The notes beneath the pieces are model-generated. The model did not search any database and had not been told where the DNA came from. It saw nothing but the letters and a program-made list of their open reading frames with translations. From Streptomyces aidingensis (lineage in GTDB: Bacteria > Actinomycetota > Actinomycetes > Streptomycetales > Streptomycetaceae), in NCBI RefSeq assembly GCF_900112355.1, contig NZ_FOLM01000008.1:231048-295047 (forward strand): 64,000 nt of DNA, given 5' to 3'. Of the stretch, positions 8,915-16,896 are shown one piece after another; the stretch's first letter is position 1, and every line of letters starts with the position of its first letter. A program made the translations under genes and the position numbers.

Positions 8915-9834
8915 GCGTTCTCACCGACGACACCACCGAGGGCACCCGCAAGCGCCCGGCCTGGGAGGAACAGCCCACCCGGGTGGGCCTGGGCGCCAAG
9001 GCCGTCATCCTGGCCATCGCCCTGCTGGCGATCCTCTTCCCGATCTGGATCGTGGTGATGACCAGCCTCTCGGACGCCGCCACCATCCGGGAGACCGGCG
9101 GCCTGGTGATCTGGCCGGACGGCATCACCTTCCGCGCCTACACCGAACTGCTCAGCGGCGGCCAGGTGGCCCGCGCGATGATGGTCGCCATCGGAGTCAC
9201 CCTGGTCGGCACGGCCTTCTCCATGACCATCTCGGTGCTCTGCGCCTACGGCCTGACCCGGATGGGCTCCCTGGGCCACCGGCCCATTCTGATGACGCTG
9301 CTGATCACCATGTTCTTCGGCGGGGCCGGCATCATCCCCAGCTATCTGCTGGTGCAGACCCTGGGCCTGATGGACACCTATGCGGCGCTGATCCTGCCCA
9401 CCGCGGTCAATGTCTTCAACATCCTGGTGCTGCGCGCCTTCTTCATGAACATCGGCACCGAGCTGATCGACAGCGCCCGCATCGACGGGGCCGGCGAGTT
9501 CCGCATCCTGTGGCGCATCGTCCTGCCGCTCTCCCGCGCCGTGCTGGCGGTGATCTCGCTGTTCTACGCCGTCGGCTACTGGGGCAACTACTTCAGCGCC
9601 TTCCTCTACATCGAGACCCAGGAGAAGCTGCCGCTGCAGAACGTGCTCCAGCAGATCGTGATCGCCCAGCAGCGCCCCACCGGCATGTCGCAGGCGGTCA
9701 ACACCGGCCAGATCCCGGACATCTCCGTGCAGACGGCCGTGATGGTGCTGGCCCTGATCCCGGTGGCGGTGCTCTCCCCGTTCGTCCAGAAGCACTTCAA
9801 GAAGGGCATGCTGATCGGCGCCGTCAAGGGCTGA
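8911..9834 (+). CDS. Sugar ABC transporter permease, YtcP/CUT1 type
   Basis: A 307-residue permease that starts at the ATG overlapping the previous stop (ATGA), so it is translationally coupled. A short hydrophilic N-terminus is followed by about six membrane segments. The EAA coupling loop is IDSARIDGAGEFRILWRIVLP. It pairs with the preceding permease to form the channel of the oligosaccharide importer. The coding region ends 54 bp before the GH42 gene, which has its own ribosome binding site but no visible terminator in between, so the importer and GH42 are likely co-transcribed. Confidence 0.92.
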   Translation: MSVLTDDTTEGTRKRPAWEEQPTRVGLGAKAVILAIALLAILFPIWIVVMTSLSDAATIRETGGLVIWPDGITFRAYTELLSGGQVARAMMVAIGVTLVGTAFSMTISVLCAYGLTRMGSLGHRPILMTLLITMFFGGAGIIPSYLLVQTLGLMDTYAALILPTAVNVFNILVLRAFFMNIGTELIDSARIDGAGEFRILWRIVLPLSRAVLAVISLFYAVGYWGNYFSAFLYIETQEKLPLQNVLQQIVIAQQRPTGMSQAVNTGQIPDISVQTAVMVLALIPVAVLSPFVQKHFKKGMLIGAVKG

Positions 9835-9888
9835 CGGGAAAAACCGGAAGCACCGGAGAAGGACCGGAAGGGAAAGGAGATCCACGCC

Positions 9889-11898
9889 ATGTCCGCGCTG
9901 AGCCGGGTCACCGGCGGACGTCTCCGCTTCGGCGGCGACTACAACCCGGAACAGTGGCCGCCGTCCGTCTGGGCGGAGGACGTCCGGCTGATGCGCGCGG
10001 CCGGGGTCAATCTGGCCACGGTCGGCGTCTTCTCCTGGGCGACGCTGGAACCCCGCCCAGGCGCCCGCGAGTTCGGCTGGCTGGACCGGGTGCTGGAGCT
10101 GCTGCACGAGAACGGCGTCGACGTCTGCCTGGCCACCCCGACCGCCTCCCCGCCGCCCTGGATGGGGGCCCGGTACCCCGAGACCCTGCCCAGGGACGAG
10201 CACGGCCAGACCGTCTGGTACGGCTCCCGCCAGCAGTTCTGCGCCTCCTCCCCGGTGTACCGCGAGTACGCCCGGCGGATCACCGAGGACCTGGCGCAGC
10301 GCTACGGCGGCCATCCGGCGCTGAAGCTGTGGCATGTCAACAACGAGTACTGCACCTTCTGCTGGTGCGACGAGACCGCCCGCCACTTCCGCCGCTGGCT
10401 GCGCGACCGCTACGGCTCCGTCGAGGCGCTGAACACCGCCTGGGGCACCGCCTTCTGGAGCCAGCGCTATGACTCCTGGGAGGAGATCATCCCGCCCCGC
10501 CGGGCCCAGTATCTGCACAACCCCACCCAGTTGCTGGACTTCCGGCGCTTCACCTCCGACGCCCTGCTGGAGTGCTTCACCGGCGAGCGCGACATCCTGG
10601 CCGGGCACACCCCCGACATCCCGGTGACCACCAACTTCATGCCGCTCTGGCACGGCCAGGACGGCTGGCGCTGGGCCGCCGAGGAGGATGTGGTCTCGGT
10701 CGACATCTACCCCGACCCGCGGGCCGGCTGGGACTCCCCGGACGGCCCGGCGCACGGCGCGCTGGTCCAGGACCTCACCCGCTCCCAGGCCGGCGGCCCC
10801 TGGATGCTGATGGAGCAGGCCGCCGGCCCGGTCAACTGGCGCGGCGTCAACCACCCCAAGCCGCCCGGTCTGAACCGGCTGTGGTCCCTCCAGGCGGTGG
10901 CCCGCGGCGCGGACGCGGTGTGCTACTTCCAGTGGCGGCAGTCACGGCAGGGCAGCGAGAAGTTCCACTCCGGGATGGTGCCGCACGCCGGGGAGCACTC
11001 CCGGACCTTCCGGGAGGTGCGGGAGCTCGGCGCCGAACTGGCCCGGATCGGCCCCGAGGTCACCGGCACCCGGGTCACCGCCTCGGTGGCGGTGCTGCAC
11101 GACTGGCACTCCTGGTGGGCGGACGGCCAGCCCGGCCGCCCGTCCGCGGAGCTGGACTACGCCCAGGTGCTCACCTCCTGGTACCGGGCGCTGTGGGAGC
11201 AGAACCTCACCACCGACCTGGCCCACCCCGAGCACGATCTGTCCGGCTACCCGCTGGTCGTGCTGCCGCATCTGTATCTGCTCTCGGACGCCGCGCTGGA
11301 CAACCTCACCGGCTATGTGCGCGACGGCGGCACCCTGGTCTGCGGCTGCTTCACCGGCGTCGCCGACAGCGACGACCGCATCCGCGAGGGCGGCATGGAC
11401 GCCCGGCTGCGCGCCCTGGCCGGCATCGCCACCCTGCACGAATGGTGGCCGCTGCATCCCGGGGACGAACTCACCCTGGACGACGGCTCCCCGGCCGGTC
11501 TGTGGTCCGAGGAGCTGGACATCGTCTCCGGGGCGGCCGGTGACACCCTCACGGTGCCGGCCCGGTACGCGGACGGCGAGCTGGCCGGCCGTCCCGCCGT
11601 GCTGCGCAACCGCTTCGGTGCCGGCACCGCCTGGTACCTCTCCACCCAGCCCGGGCACGGCGCGCTGCGCCGTCTGCTCGCCGACGCCGCGGCCACCGCC
11701 GGCGTCTCCCCCGTGCTGTCCGGCCTGCCGGACGGCGTGGAGGCGGTGCGCCGCGGCGGTCTGCTCTTCCTCCTCAACCACCGGCGCGGACCGGTGACCG
11801 TGCCGCTGCCCGGACCGGGCACCGACCTGCTCACCGGCACGCACCACACCGAGGAGGTGACGCTGGACCGGTACGGCGCGGCCGTGCTCCGGTCCTGA
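9889..11898 (+). CDS. GH42 beta-galactosidase
   Basis: A 669-residue enzyme. The ATG at 9889 follows a strong GGAAAGGAGA site. The N-terminal TIM barrel starts at FGGDYNPEQWP. The acid/base Glu is E153 in HVNNEY and the nucleophile is E309 in LMEQA. Cys residues near 160 (CTFCWC) resemble the zinc-cluster region of Thermus-type GH42. A trimerisation-like domain follows, then a beta-rich C-terminal domain. There is no signal peptide, so it acts in the cytoplasm. In the locus it would remove the galactosyl caps of xyloglucan oligosaccharides. Some GH42 enzymes instead prefer alpha-L-arabinopyranosides or beta-1,3/1,6-galactosides, so specificity is open. Confidence 0.92.
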   Translation: MSALSRVTGGRLRFGGDYNPEQWPPSVWAEDVRLMRAAGVNLATVGVFSWATLEPRPGAREFGWLDRVLELLHENGVDVCLATPTASPPPWMGARYPETLPRDEHGQTVWYGSRQQFCASSPVYREYARRITEDLAQRYGGHPALKLWHVNNEYCTFCWCDETARHFRRWLRDRYGSVEALNTAWGTAFWSQRYDSWEEIIPPRRAQYLHNPTQLLDFRRFTSDALLECFTGERDILAGHTPDIPVTTNFMPLWHGQDGWRWAAEEDVVSVDIYPDPRAGWDSPDGPAHGALVQDLTRSQAGGPWMLMEQAAGPVNWRGVNHPKPPGLNRLWSLQAVARGADAVCYFQWRQSRQGSEKFHSGMVPHAGEHSRTFREVRELGAELARIGPEVTGTRVTASVAVLHDWHSWWADGQPGRPSAELDYAQVLTSWYRALWEQNLTTDLAHPEHDLSGYPLVVLPHLYLLSDAALDNLTGYVRDGGTLVCGCFTGVADSDDRIREGGMDARLRALAGIATLHEWWPLHPGDELTLDDGSPAGLWSEELDIVSGAAGDTLTVPARYADGELAGRPAVLRNRFGAGTAWYLSTQPGHGALRRLLADAAATAGVSPVLSGLPDGVEAVRRGGLLFLLNHRRGPVTVPLPGPGTDLLTGTHHTEEVTLDRYGAAVLRS

Positions 11899-11979
11899 TC
11901 CCCCCACCCGTCCCGGCCCGTCCCGGGGCGCCCCGCGCCCTGGCTTGACCGGGACCTGACAGAAATGGAAGCAGCACGC

Positions 11980-13095
11980 ATGAAACGAGCCGCACGCAAG
12001 CTCTTCCTGGTACCGCTGACCGCCCTGCTGGCGGCGCTCGGTGTGACCTTCGCCCTGAGCGTCTCCCCGGCCCATGCCGCCGTCTGGCAGAGCTGTGAAC
12101 AATGGGGCAACTGGACCGACCCGGACGGCTACATCGTCTACAACAACATCTGGGGCTCCGGGGCCGGCAGCCAGTGCATCGAGGCCGACTCGCACGCGAG
12201 CTGGACGGTGACCGCCGACCACCCCAACACCGGCGGCATCAAGTCCTACCCCAACGCCAAGTACATCGTGGACGCACCGCTGGACCAGATCACCTCGCTG
12301 ACCAGCACGCACCGGGAGTCCGTGCCGTCCGCCGGGGCCTACAACACGGCCTATGACATCTGGGACACCGACTACGACCACGAGGTGATGATCTGGGAGA
12401 ACTGGTTCGGCCCGGTCGGGCCGCTCGGGTCGCCCGAGGGACAGTTCACCATCGGCGGCGCCTCCTACGACGTCTACCGGGGCAGCAACGGCCACAACAT
12501 GGTCTATTCGTTCCTGCGCACCAGCCAGCGCACCTCCGGGACGGTGGACCTGCTGGCCGTGCTGGACTGGATCGCCGGCCGCGGCTGGATCAGCCAGTCC
12601 GAGCAGATCGGTGATGTCCAGTTCGGCTACGAGATCACCTCGGCCTCCGGCGGGCTCCGGTTCAGCACCCTGGACTTCAGCGTCAGCGAAGGCACCGGCT
12701 CCACCTCCGGGGGCTCCACCTCCGGGGGGTCCACGTCCGGGGGTTCCGGCTCCGGCGGTTCCGGCGGTTCCGGCTCCGGCGGCGGCAGCGGCGGCAACGG
12801 GGACTGCTCGGCCGCCTACCGCAACACCAACGACTGGGGCTCCGGCTTCACCGGCGAGATCACCGTCTCCTGCTCCGGCTCCTCCCTGAACGGCTGGACC
12901 GTGAGCTGGGACTGGCCCTCCGGCCAGCAGCTCGGCCAGTCCTGGGGCGCCGACTGCACCCAGAGCGGCACCCGGGTGACCTGCACCAACGCCGGCTGGA
13001 ACGCGAGTGTGCCGGACGGCGGTTCGGTCGCCTTCGGCTTCCTCGCCGGCTACAGCGGCAGCAACAGCGACCCCACCGCCCTCACCGTCTCCTGA
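11980..13095 (+). CDS. Secreted GH12 endoglucanase/xyloglucanase with CBM2
   Basis: A 371-residue secreted enzyme. I choose the ATG at 11980 because GGAAG sits 8 bases upstream. An in-frame ATG at 11965 lacks such a site. A Sec signal peptide ends near SPAHA (about residue 35). The GH12 jelly-roll domain follows, with nucleophile E135 in HEVMIWE and acid/base E218 in FGYEITS. A Gly/Ser/Thr linker (about 240-275) is encoded by short tandem repeats. A CBM2 domain occupies the C-terminus (LNGWTVSW, NASVPDGGSVAFGF). GH12 enzymes cut beta-1,4-glucan or xyloglucan, and the surrounding GH31 and GH42 favour xyloglucan. It is the only enzyme of the locus with an export signal. Confidence 0.9.
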   Translation: MKRAARKLFLVPLTALLAALGVTFALSVSPAHAAVWQSCEQWGNWTDPDGYIVYNNIWGSGAGSQCIEADSHASWTVTADHPNTGGIKSYPNAKYIVDAPLDQITSLTSTHRESVPSAGAYNTAYDIWDTDYDHEVMIWENWFGPVGPLGSPEGQFTIGGASYDVYRGSNGHNMVYSFLRTSQRTSGTVDLLAVLDWIAGRGWISQSEQIGDVQFGYEITSASGGLRFSTLDFSVSEGTGSTSGGSTSGGSTSGGSGSGGSGGSGSGGGSGGNGDCSAAYRNTNDWGSGFTGEITVSCSGSSLNGWTVSWDWPSGQQLGQSWGADCTQSGTRVTCTNAGWNASVPDGGSVAFGFLAGYSGSNSDPTALTVS

Positions 13096-13116
13096 GGCGC
13101 CCCGCGCGCCGCACCC

Positions 13117-13162
13117 GCGGGGGCCCGGTGCCCGGCCGGACAGCCGGGCACCGGGCCCCCGC
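13117..13162. terminator. Bidirectional terminator between GH12 and GH31 genes
   Basis: A perfect 19-bp inverted repeat (13117-13135 with 13144-13162) has an 8-nt loop. It lies between two convergent genes. Confidence 0.9.
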
Positions 13163-13177
13163 GCCCGGCTCCGGGCG

Positions 13178-15217
13178 CTACTCCGCCACCACCGGCAGCC
13201 GCGCCCCGTCCCGCAGGAACAGCGGGATGCGCTCCAGCGGCGCCGGCACCGTCACCTCGCCGCCGCCCGGGTACTCCTCGCCCGTCCAGGCGTCCGTCCA
13301 GCGGGCGCCGGCCGGCAGATACACCGTGCGCTCCCGTGCCCCGGCCCGGAGCACCGGGGCCACCAGCACATCCGGCCCGAACAGATAGGCGTCCGCCACC
13401 TCCCAGGCCCGCTGATCCCGCGGGAATTCCAGGAACAGCGGACGCATCGGCGGCAGCCCTTCCTCGTGCGCGGCCCGCATCTGCGCCAGCACATAGGGCT
13501 TGATCCGCTCCCGCAGCCGCAGATACGACTCCAGGACCGCCCCGGCCTCCTCGCCATAGGACCACACCTCGTTGGGGCCCCCGGTCATCTCCGGGCCCAG
13601 CGGCATGGCCGGGTCGCGGAAGCCGTGCAGCCGCATCAGCGGGGAGAAGGTGCCGAACTGGAACCAGCGCACCATCACCTCGCGGTAGGCCGGGTCGTCC
13701 GGGTCGCCGCCGTGGAAGCCGCCGATGTCCGTGTGCCACCACGGAATGCCGGACAGGGCGGTGTTCAGCCCGGCCGCGATCTGCCGCCGCAGGGTGGCGA
13801 AGTCGGTGCCGATGTCGCCGGACCACAGGGCGGCGCCGTAGCGCTGGCTGCCCGCCCACGCCGAACGGTTGAGGGTGAGCACCTCCTCCTCGCCGGCCGC
13901 GGTCAGGCCCTCCCAGAACGCCCGCGCGTTCTCCCGCGGATAGAGGTTGCCCACCTCCAGCCCGGGCCCGGCGTGATAGCGCAGATTGGCCGGGAAGCCC
14001 GGCTTCAGCTCCGGCTCGCAGGCGTCCAGCCAGAACGCCGAGATGCCGTAGGGCTCGAAGTAGTTCTCCCGCACCCGGGACCAGACGAAGTCGCGGGCCT
14101 CCGGATTGGTCGCGTCGTAGAACGCCACCTGCACCGTTTCGGCGACCTCCTTGTCCGGCCAGTCGGCGTGCGCCATCGGGCCGTACTCGGTGCCGATGAA
14201 GTAGCCCTTCTGGTCCATCACCGGATGGTTCTCGCTCAGCGGCGACACGGACGGCCACACCGAGACCATCAGCCGGATGCCCATTCCGGCCAGCTCCCGC
14301 ACCATCGCCGCCGGGTCCGGCCACTCGGCCGGGTCGAACTTCCACTCGCCCAGATGCGTCCAGTGGAAGAAGTCGCAGACGATGACGGAGAGCGGCAGCC
14401 CGCGCCGCCGGTACTCGCGGGCCACCTCCAGCAGCTCCTCCTGGGTGCGGTAGCGCAGCTTGCACTGCCAGAAACCGGCCGCCCACTCGGGCAGCAGCGG
14501 GGCGCGGCCGGTGACCGCGGTGTACCGGCGCTGGGCCTCGGCCGGATCGCCCGCGGTGATCCAGTAGTCGATCTGCCGGGCGCTGTCCGCCACCCAGCGG
14601 GTGCCGTTGACGCCCAGCTCCACCCGGCCGATCGCCGGGTTGTTCCACAGCAGGGTGTAGCCCCGGCTGGAGGTCAGCACCGGGATGGACACCTCGGCGT
14701 TGCGCTGCACCAGGTCCACCACCGCGCCCTTCTGGTCCAGCAGTCCGTGCTGGTGCTGGCCCAGCCCGTACAGCCGCTCGTCCGCATAGGCGGCGAAGCG
14801 CTGCTCCAGCCGGTGGTAGCCGTTGCCGGTGGCGGTGTAGAGCCGGGAGCCCGGCCACCAGAAGTGGGCGCGCTCCTCGGCCAGCAGTTCCTCGCCGCCG
14901 GGGGAGCGCAGAAAGCGGATCATGCCGTCGGCGTCCACCTCGGCGGTGACGGCGCCGTTGGTGAGGGTGCCCGAGCCGCTGTGGATCTTGACGGAGGAGC
15001 CGGGGGAGTCCGGGCGCGTGGCCGCGAGCGCGCCGGGCAGATCCGGCAGCACCGGGCCGCCGAGGCGGGCCCGGACCCGGATCGCGTCCGGTCCCCAGGG
15101 CTCGATGCGCAGCGTCTCCTGCCGCCCGCTCCACTCCAGAGCGCCGTCGCGCTCCCGCAGGGTGCCGACGGTGGGCGACGACTGGGCGAGTGACACCGCG
15201 GGTGCAGAGTCGTTCAA
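13178..15217 (-). CDS. GH31 alpha-xylosidase (alpha-glucosidase family)
   Basis: A 679-residue enzyme starting at TTG (15217), supported by TAGGGAG five bases upstream. The GH31 barrel is complete: GFWQCKLRY start region, VIVCDFFHW, nucleophile D398 in WLDACEPE and acid/base D468 in WSGDIGTDF, then WWHTDIGGF. The WLDACEPE and CDFFHW forms resemble YicI-type alpha-xylosidases more than maltases. There is no signal peptide, so it acts in the cytoplasm. It would remove the alpha-1,6-xylosyl branches from imported xyloglucan oligosaccharides. It lies downstream of the lacI gene on the same strand, but a strong stem-loop separates them, and I see no operator copy directly in front of it. Confidence 0.9.
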   Translation of the reverse strand: MNDSAPAVSLAQSSPTVGTLRERDGALEWSGRQETLRIEPWGPDAIRVRARLGGPVLPDLPGALAATRPDSPGSSVKIHSGSGTLTNGAVTAEVDADGMIRFLRSPGGEELLAEERAHFWWPGSRLYTATGNGYHRLEQRFAAYADERLYGLGQHQHGLLDQKGAVVDLVQRNAEVSIPVLTSSRGYTLLWNNPAIGRVELGVNGTRWVADSARQIDYWITAGDPAEAQRRYTAVTGRAPLLPEWAAGFWQCKLRYRTQEELLEVAREYRRRGLPLSVIVCDFFHWTHLGEWKFDPAEWPDPAAMVRELAGMGIRLMVSVWPSVSPLSENHPVMDQKGYFIGTEYGPMAHADWPDKEVAETVQVAFYDATNPEARDFVWSRVRENYFEPYGISAFWLDACEPELKPGFPANLRYHAGPGLEVGNLYPRENARAFWEGLTAAGEEEVLTLNRSAWAGSQRYGAALWSGDIGTDFATLRRQIAAGLNTALSGIPWWHTDIGGFHGGDPDDPAYREVMVRWFQFGTFSPLMRLHGFRDPAMPLGPEMTGGPNEVWSYGEEAGAVLESYLRLRERIKPYVLAQMRAAHEEGLPPMRPLFLEFPRDQRAWEVADAYLFGPDVLVAPVLRAGARERTVYLPAGARWTDAWTGEEYPGGGEVTVPAPLERIPLFLRDGARLPVVAE

Positions 15218-15321
15218 CAGAACTCCCTAGGACGAAGACACGGAACCAGTGCGGATGACGGCGGATCTCCGGACCGCACGGCGGGGGACGGCGTCCGGCG
15301 CGGCGGACGGGGCCGGCCGGA

Positions 15322-15372
15322 CCGGCGGCCCGGCCGGGCGCCCCGGCGCGGGGCCGGGGGCCGGGCCGCCGG
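15322..15372 (-). terminator. Stem-loop between lacI and the GH31 gene
   Basis: A 14-bp perfect outer stem (15322-15335 with 15359-15372) has a further GC-rich inner hairpin. It lies in the 215-bp gap between the lacI gene and the downstream GH31 gene, so GH31 is either read through partially or has its own promoter in 15218-15321. Confidence 0.7.
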
Positions 15373-15432
15373 AAATCGGTGGTGCGGGTACGGCGGACGG
15401 CCGGGCCGGCGGGTCCGGACCGCCGTGACGGC

Positions 15433-16521
15433 TCATGACCGGGGCGCCGGTCCGGTGCTGGAGCGGACGGTGAGCTGCGGCGGCAGCAGCTCCACCCGGT
15501 CCGGCGCCCCGGCCGCGGCCGGGCCCGCCGCACTGCCGTTGCCGTTCCCGTGGGCGCTGCCGTTGCCGCGTCCGCCGGCCGCCTCGGCCGCGTCCACCTT
15601 GGCCATCACCAGCTCAACGGCGCGGCGGCCCATCTCCTCCGCCGGTATGGCGACCGAGGTGAGCGCCACCGAGTGCTGGGTGGCCACCTGGTCCGGGCAG
15701 ACCGCCACCACCGACACGTCCTCGGGCACGGCTCTGCCCTGCTGCCGCAGCAGACTCAGCAGCGGCCCGATGGCGGCCTCGTTCTGCACCACGAAACCGG
15801 TGGTGCCCGGCCGCTCGTCGAAGATCCGGGCCAGGGTGCCGGCCACCGACTCGTAACTGCCCTCACAGGGCCGGTGCAGCATCCGCAGCCCGTGCTGCCG
15901 GACGCCCTCCCGGATACCGGTCATGGTCCGTTCGGCGAAGCCGGTGTGGCGTTCATAGACGCCGGCCGCCTCCCCGATCACCGCGATCTCCCGGTGGCCC
16001 AGCCCCGCCAGATGTTCCGCGCACAGCCGTCCGGTGGCGGTGAAGTCCAGATCCACGCAGGTCAGGCCGGTGGTGTCGGCGGGCAGTCCGATCAGCACGG
16101 CGGGCCGGTCGGCCTCGTGCACCAGCGGCAGCCGGTCGTCCTGGAGCTCCACGTCCATCAGGATCATGGCGTCGGCCAGCCCGCTGCCCACCACCCGCCG
16201 TACCGCCGCCGGGCCCTCCTGCCCGGTGAGCAGCAGCACATCGCGGTCGCGCTCGCGGGCGGTGGTGGCCACGGCGATGGCGATCTCCATCATCACCGGC
16301 ACATACATGTCGGTGCGCAGCGGCATCATCAGGGCGATGATGTTGGAGCGGCTGCTGGCCAGCGCGCGGGCGCCGGCGTTGGGGTGGTAGCCCAGCTCGC
16401 GGATGGAGCGCTCGACACGGTCACGGGTCTGCTTGGAGATGGTCCGCTTGCCGCTGAGCACATAGCTCACCGTGCTGGCGGAGACCCCGGCATGCCGGGC
16501 GACCTCGGCGAGGGTGACCAT
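15433..16521 (-). CDS. LacI-family transcriptional regulator of the glycan locus
   Basis: A 362-residue repressor. The ATG at 16521 follows GGGAGAG. The N-terminal helix-turn-helix (VTLAEVARHAGVSASTVSYV) and hinge helix (NAGARALASS) are typical. The periplasmic-binding-protein-like sensor domain follows. Near the C-terminus a Gly/Asn/Ser/Ala-rich insertion (about residues 310-335) breaks the fold before the last strand (PPQLTVRSS). Two copies of the palindrome lie in front of this gene and two in front of GH3 and the importer, so autoregulation and repression of both units are expected, with an imported oligosaccharide as likely inducer. It resembles CebR/BxlR-type regulators in organisation. 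Confidence 0.9.
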   Translation of the reverse strand: MVTLAEVARHAGVSASTVSYVLSGKRTISKQTRDRVERSIRELGYHPNAGARALASSRSNIIALMMPLRTDMYVPVMMEIAIAVATTARERDRDVLLLTGQEGPAAVRRVVGSGLADAMILMDVELQDDRLPLVHEADRPAVLIGLPADTTGLTCVDLDFTATGRLCAEHLAGLGHREIAVIGEAAGVYERHTGFAERTMTGIREGVRQHGLRMLHRPCEGSYESVAGTLARIFDERPGTTGFVVQNEAAIGPLLSLLRQQGRAVPEDVSVVAVCPDQVATQHSVALTSVAIPAEEMGRRAVELVMAKVDAAEAAGGRGNGSAHGNGNGSAAGPAAAGAPDRVELLPPQLTVRSSTGPAPRS

Positions 16522-16582
16522 AGAGCTCTCCCAGTCTCAGAAGAAGCCGCGGAACGGAGATGAGGACGGCGGAGACGGACTG

Positions 16583-16596
16583 GTGAAGCGCTTCGA
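16583..16596. promoter_or_regulatory. LacI-family operator in front of lacI
   Basis: GTGAAGCGCTTCGA has the core GAAGCGCTTC at 16585-16594, identical to the copies at the GH3 and importer promoters. Its position suggests autorepression of the lacI gene. Confidence 0.85.
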
Positions 16597-16622
16597 TAGC
16601 GCCTCGCCCGTCGTCAGGCGAT

Positions 16623-16653
16623 GTTTAGTTGCCCTGCCGCACTGACACTAAAC
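16623..16653. repeat. Inverted repeat GTTTAGT-N17-ACTAAAC
   Basis: Two 7-bp arms (16623-16629 and 16647-16653) are perfect complements and unusually A/T-rich for this genome. They lie almost exactly between the two LacI operators. It could be a second regulator's site or part of overlapping promoters. Confidence 0.6.
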
Positions 16654-16681
16654 CGGCCGTGAGCGGCTGTCCAGAGATCCG

Positions 16682-16695
16682 TCGAAGCGCTTCAA
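16682..16695. promoter_or_regulatory. Second LacI-family operator upstream of lacI
   Basis: TCGAAGCGCTTCAA has the same 10-bp core at 16684-16693. The centre-to-centre distance to the first copy is 99 bp, suitable for looping or cooperative binding. Confidence 0.83.
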
Positions 16696-16896
16696 CGATC
16701 CTCCCCGCTCCCGGCGCGCGGCGCAACGCGCACCCCCGCCATGGCCGGGACGGCTGGTGCAGTCTGCCCGGATCGGGTACATACGCCATAGATACGCACC
16801 AGTAGCCATCAGCTCACACCGTCTGTCCCGGAGCACATGCGGCACATCCTGCCGAATGACTCCCTTCGCCGATGGCCTCGACGACGAGGAGGCGCG

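Larger units (their letters stand above)
16522..16896. promoter_or_regulatory. Divergent control region between lacI and the acyl-CoA dehydrogenase gene
   Basis: This 375-bp gap contains two LacI-type operators (16583-16596 and 16682-16695) and, midway between them, an A/T-rich inverted repeat. No coding sequence is credible here. The nearer operator is 62 bp from the lacI start. The farther one is about 200 bp from the dehydrogenase start. Confidence 0.7.
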
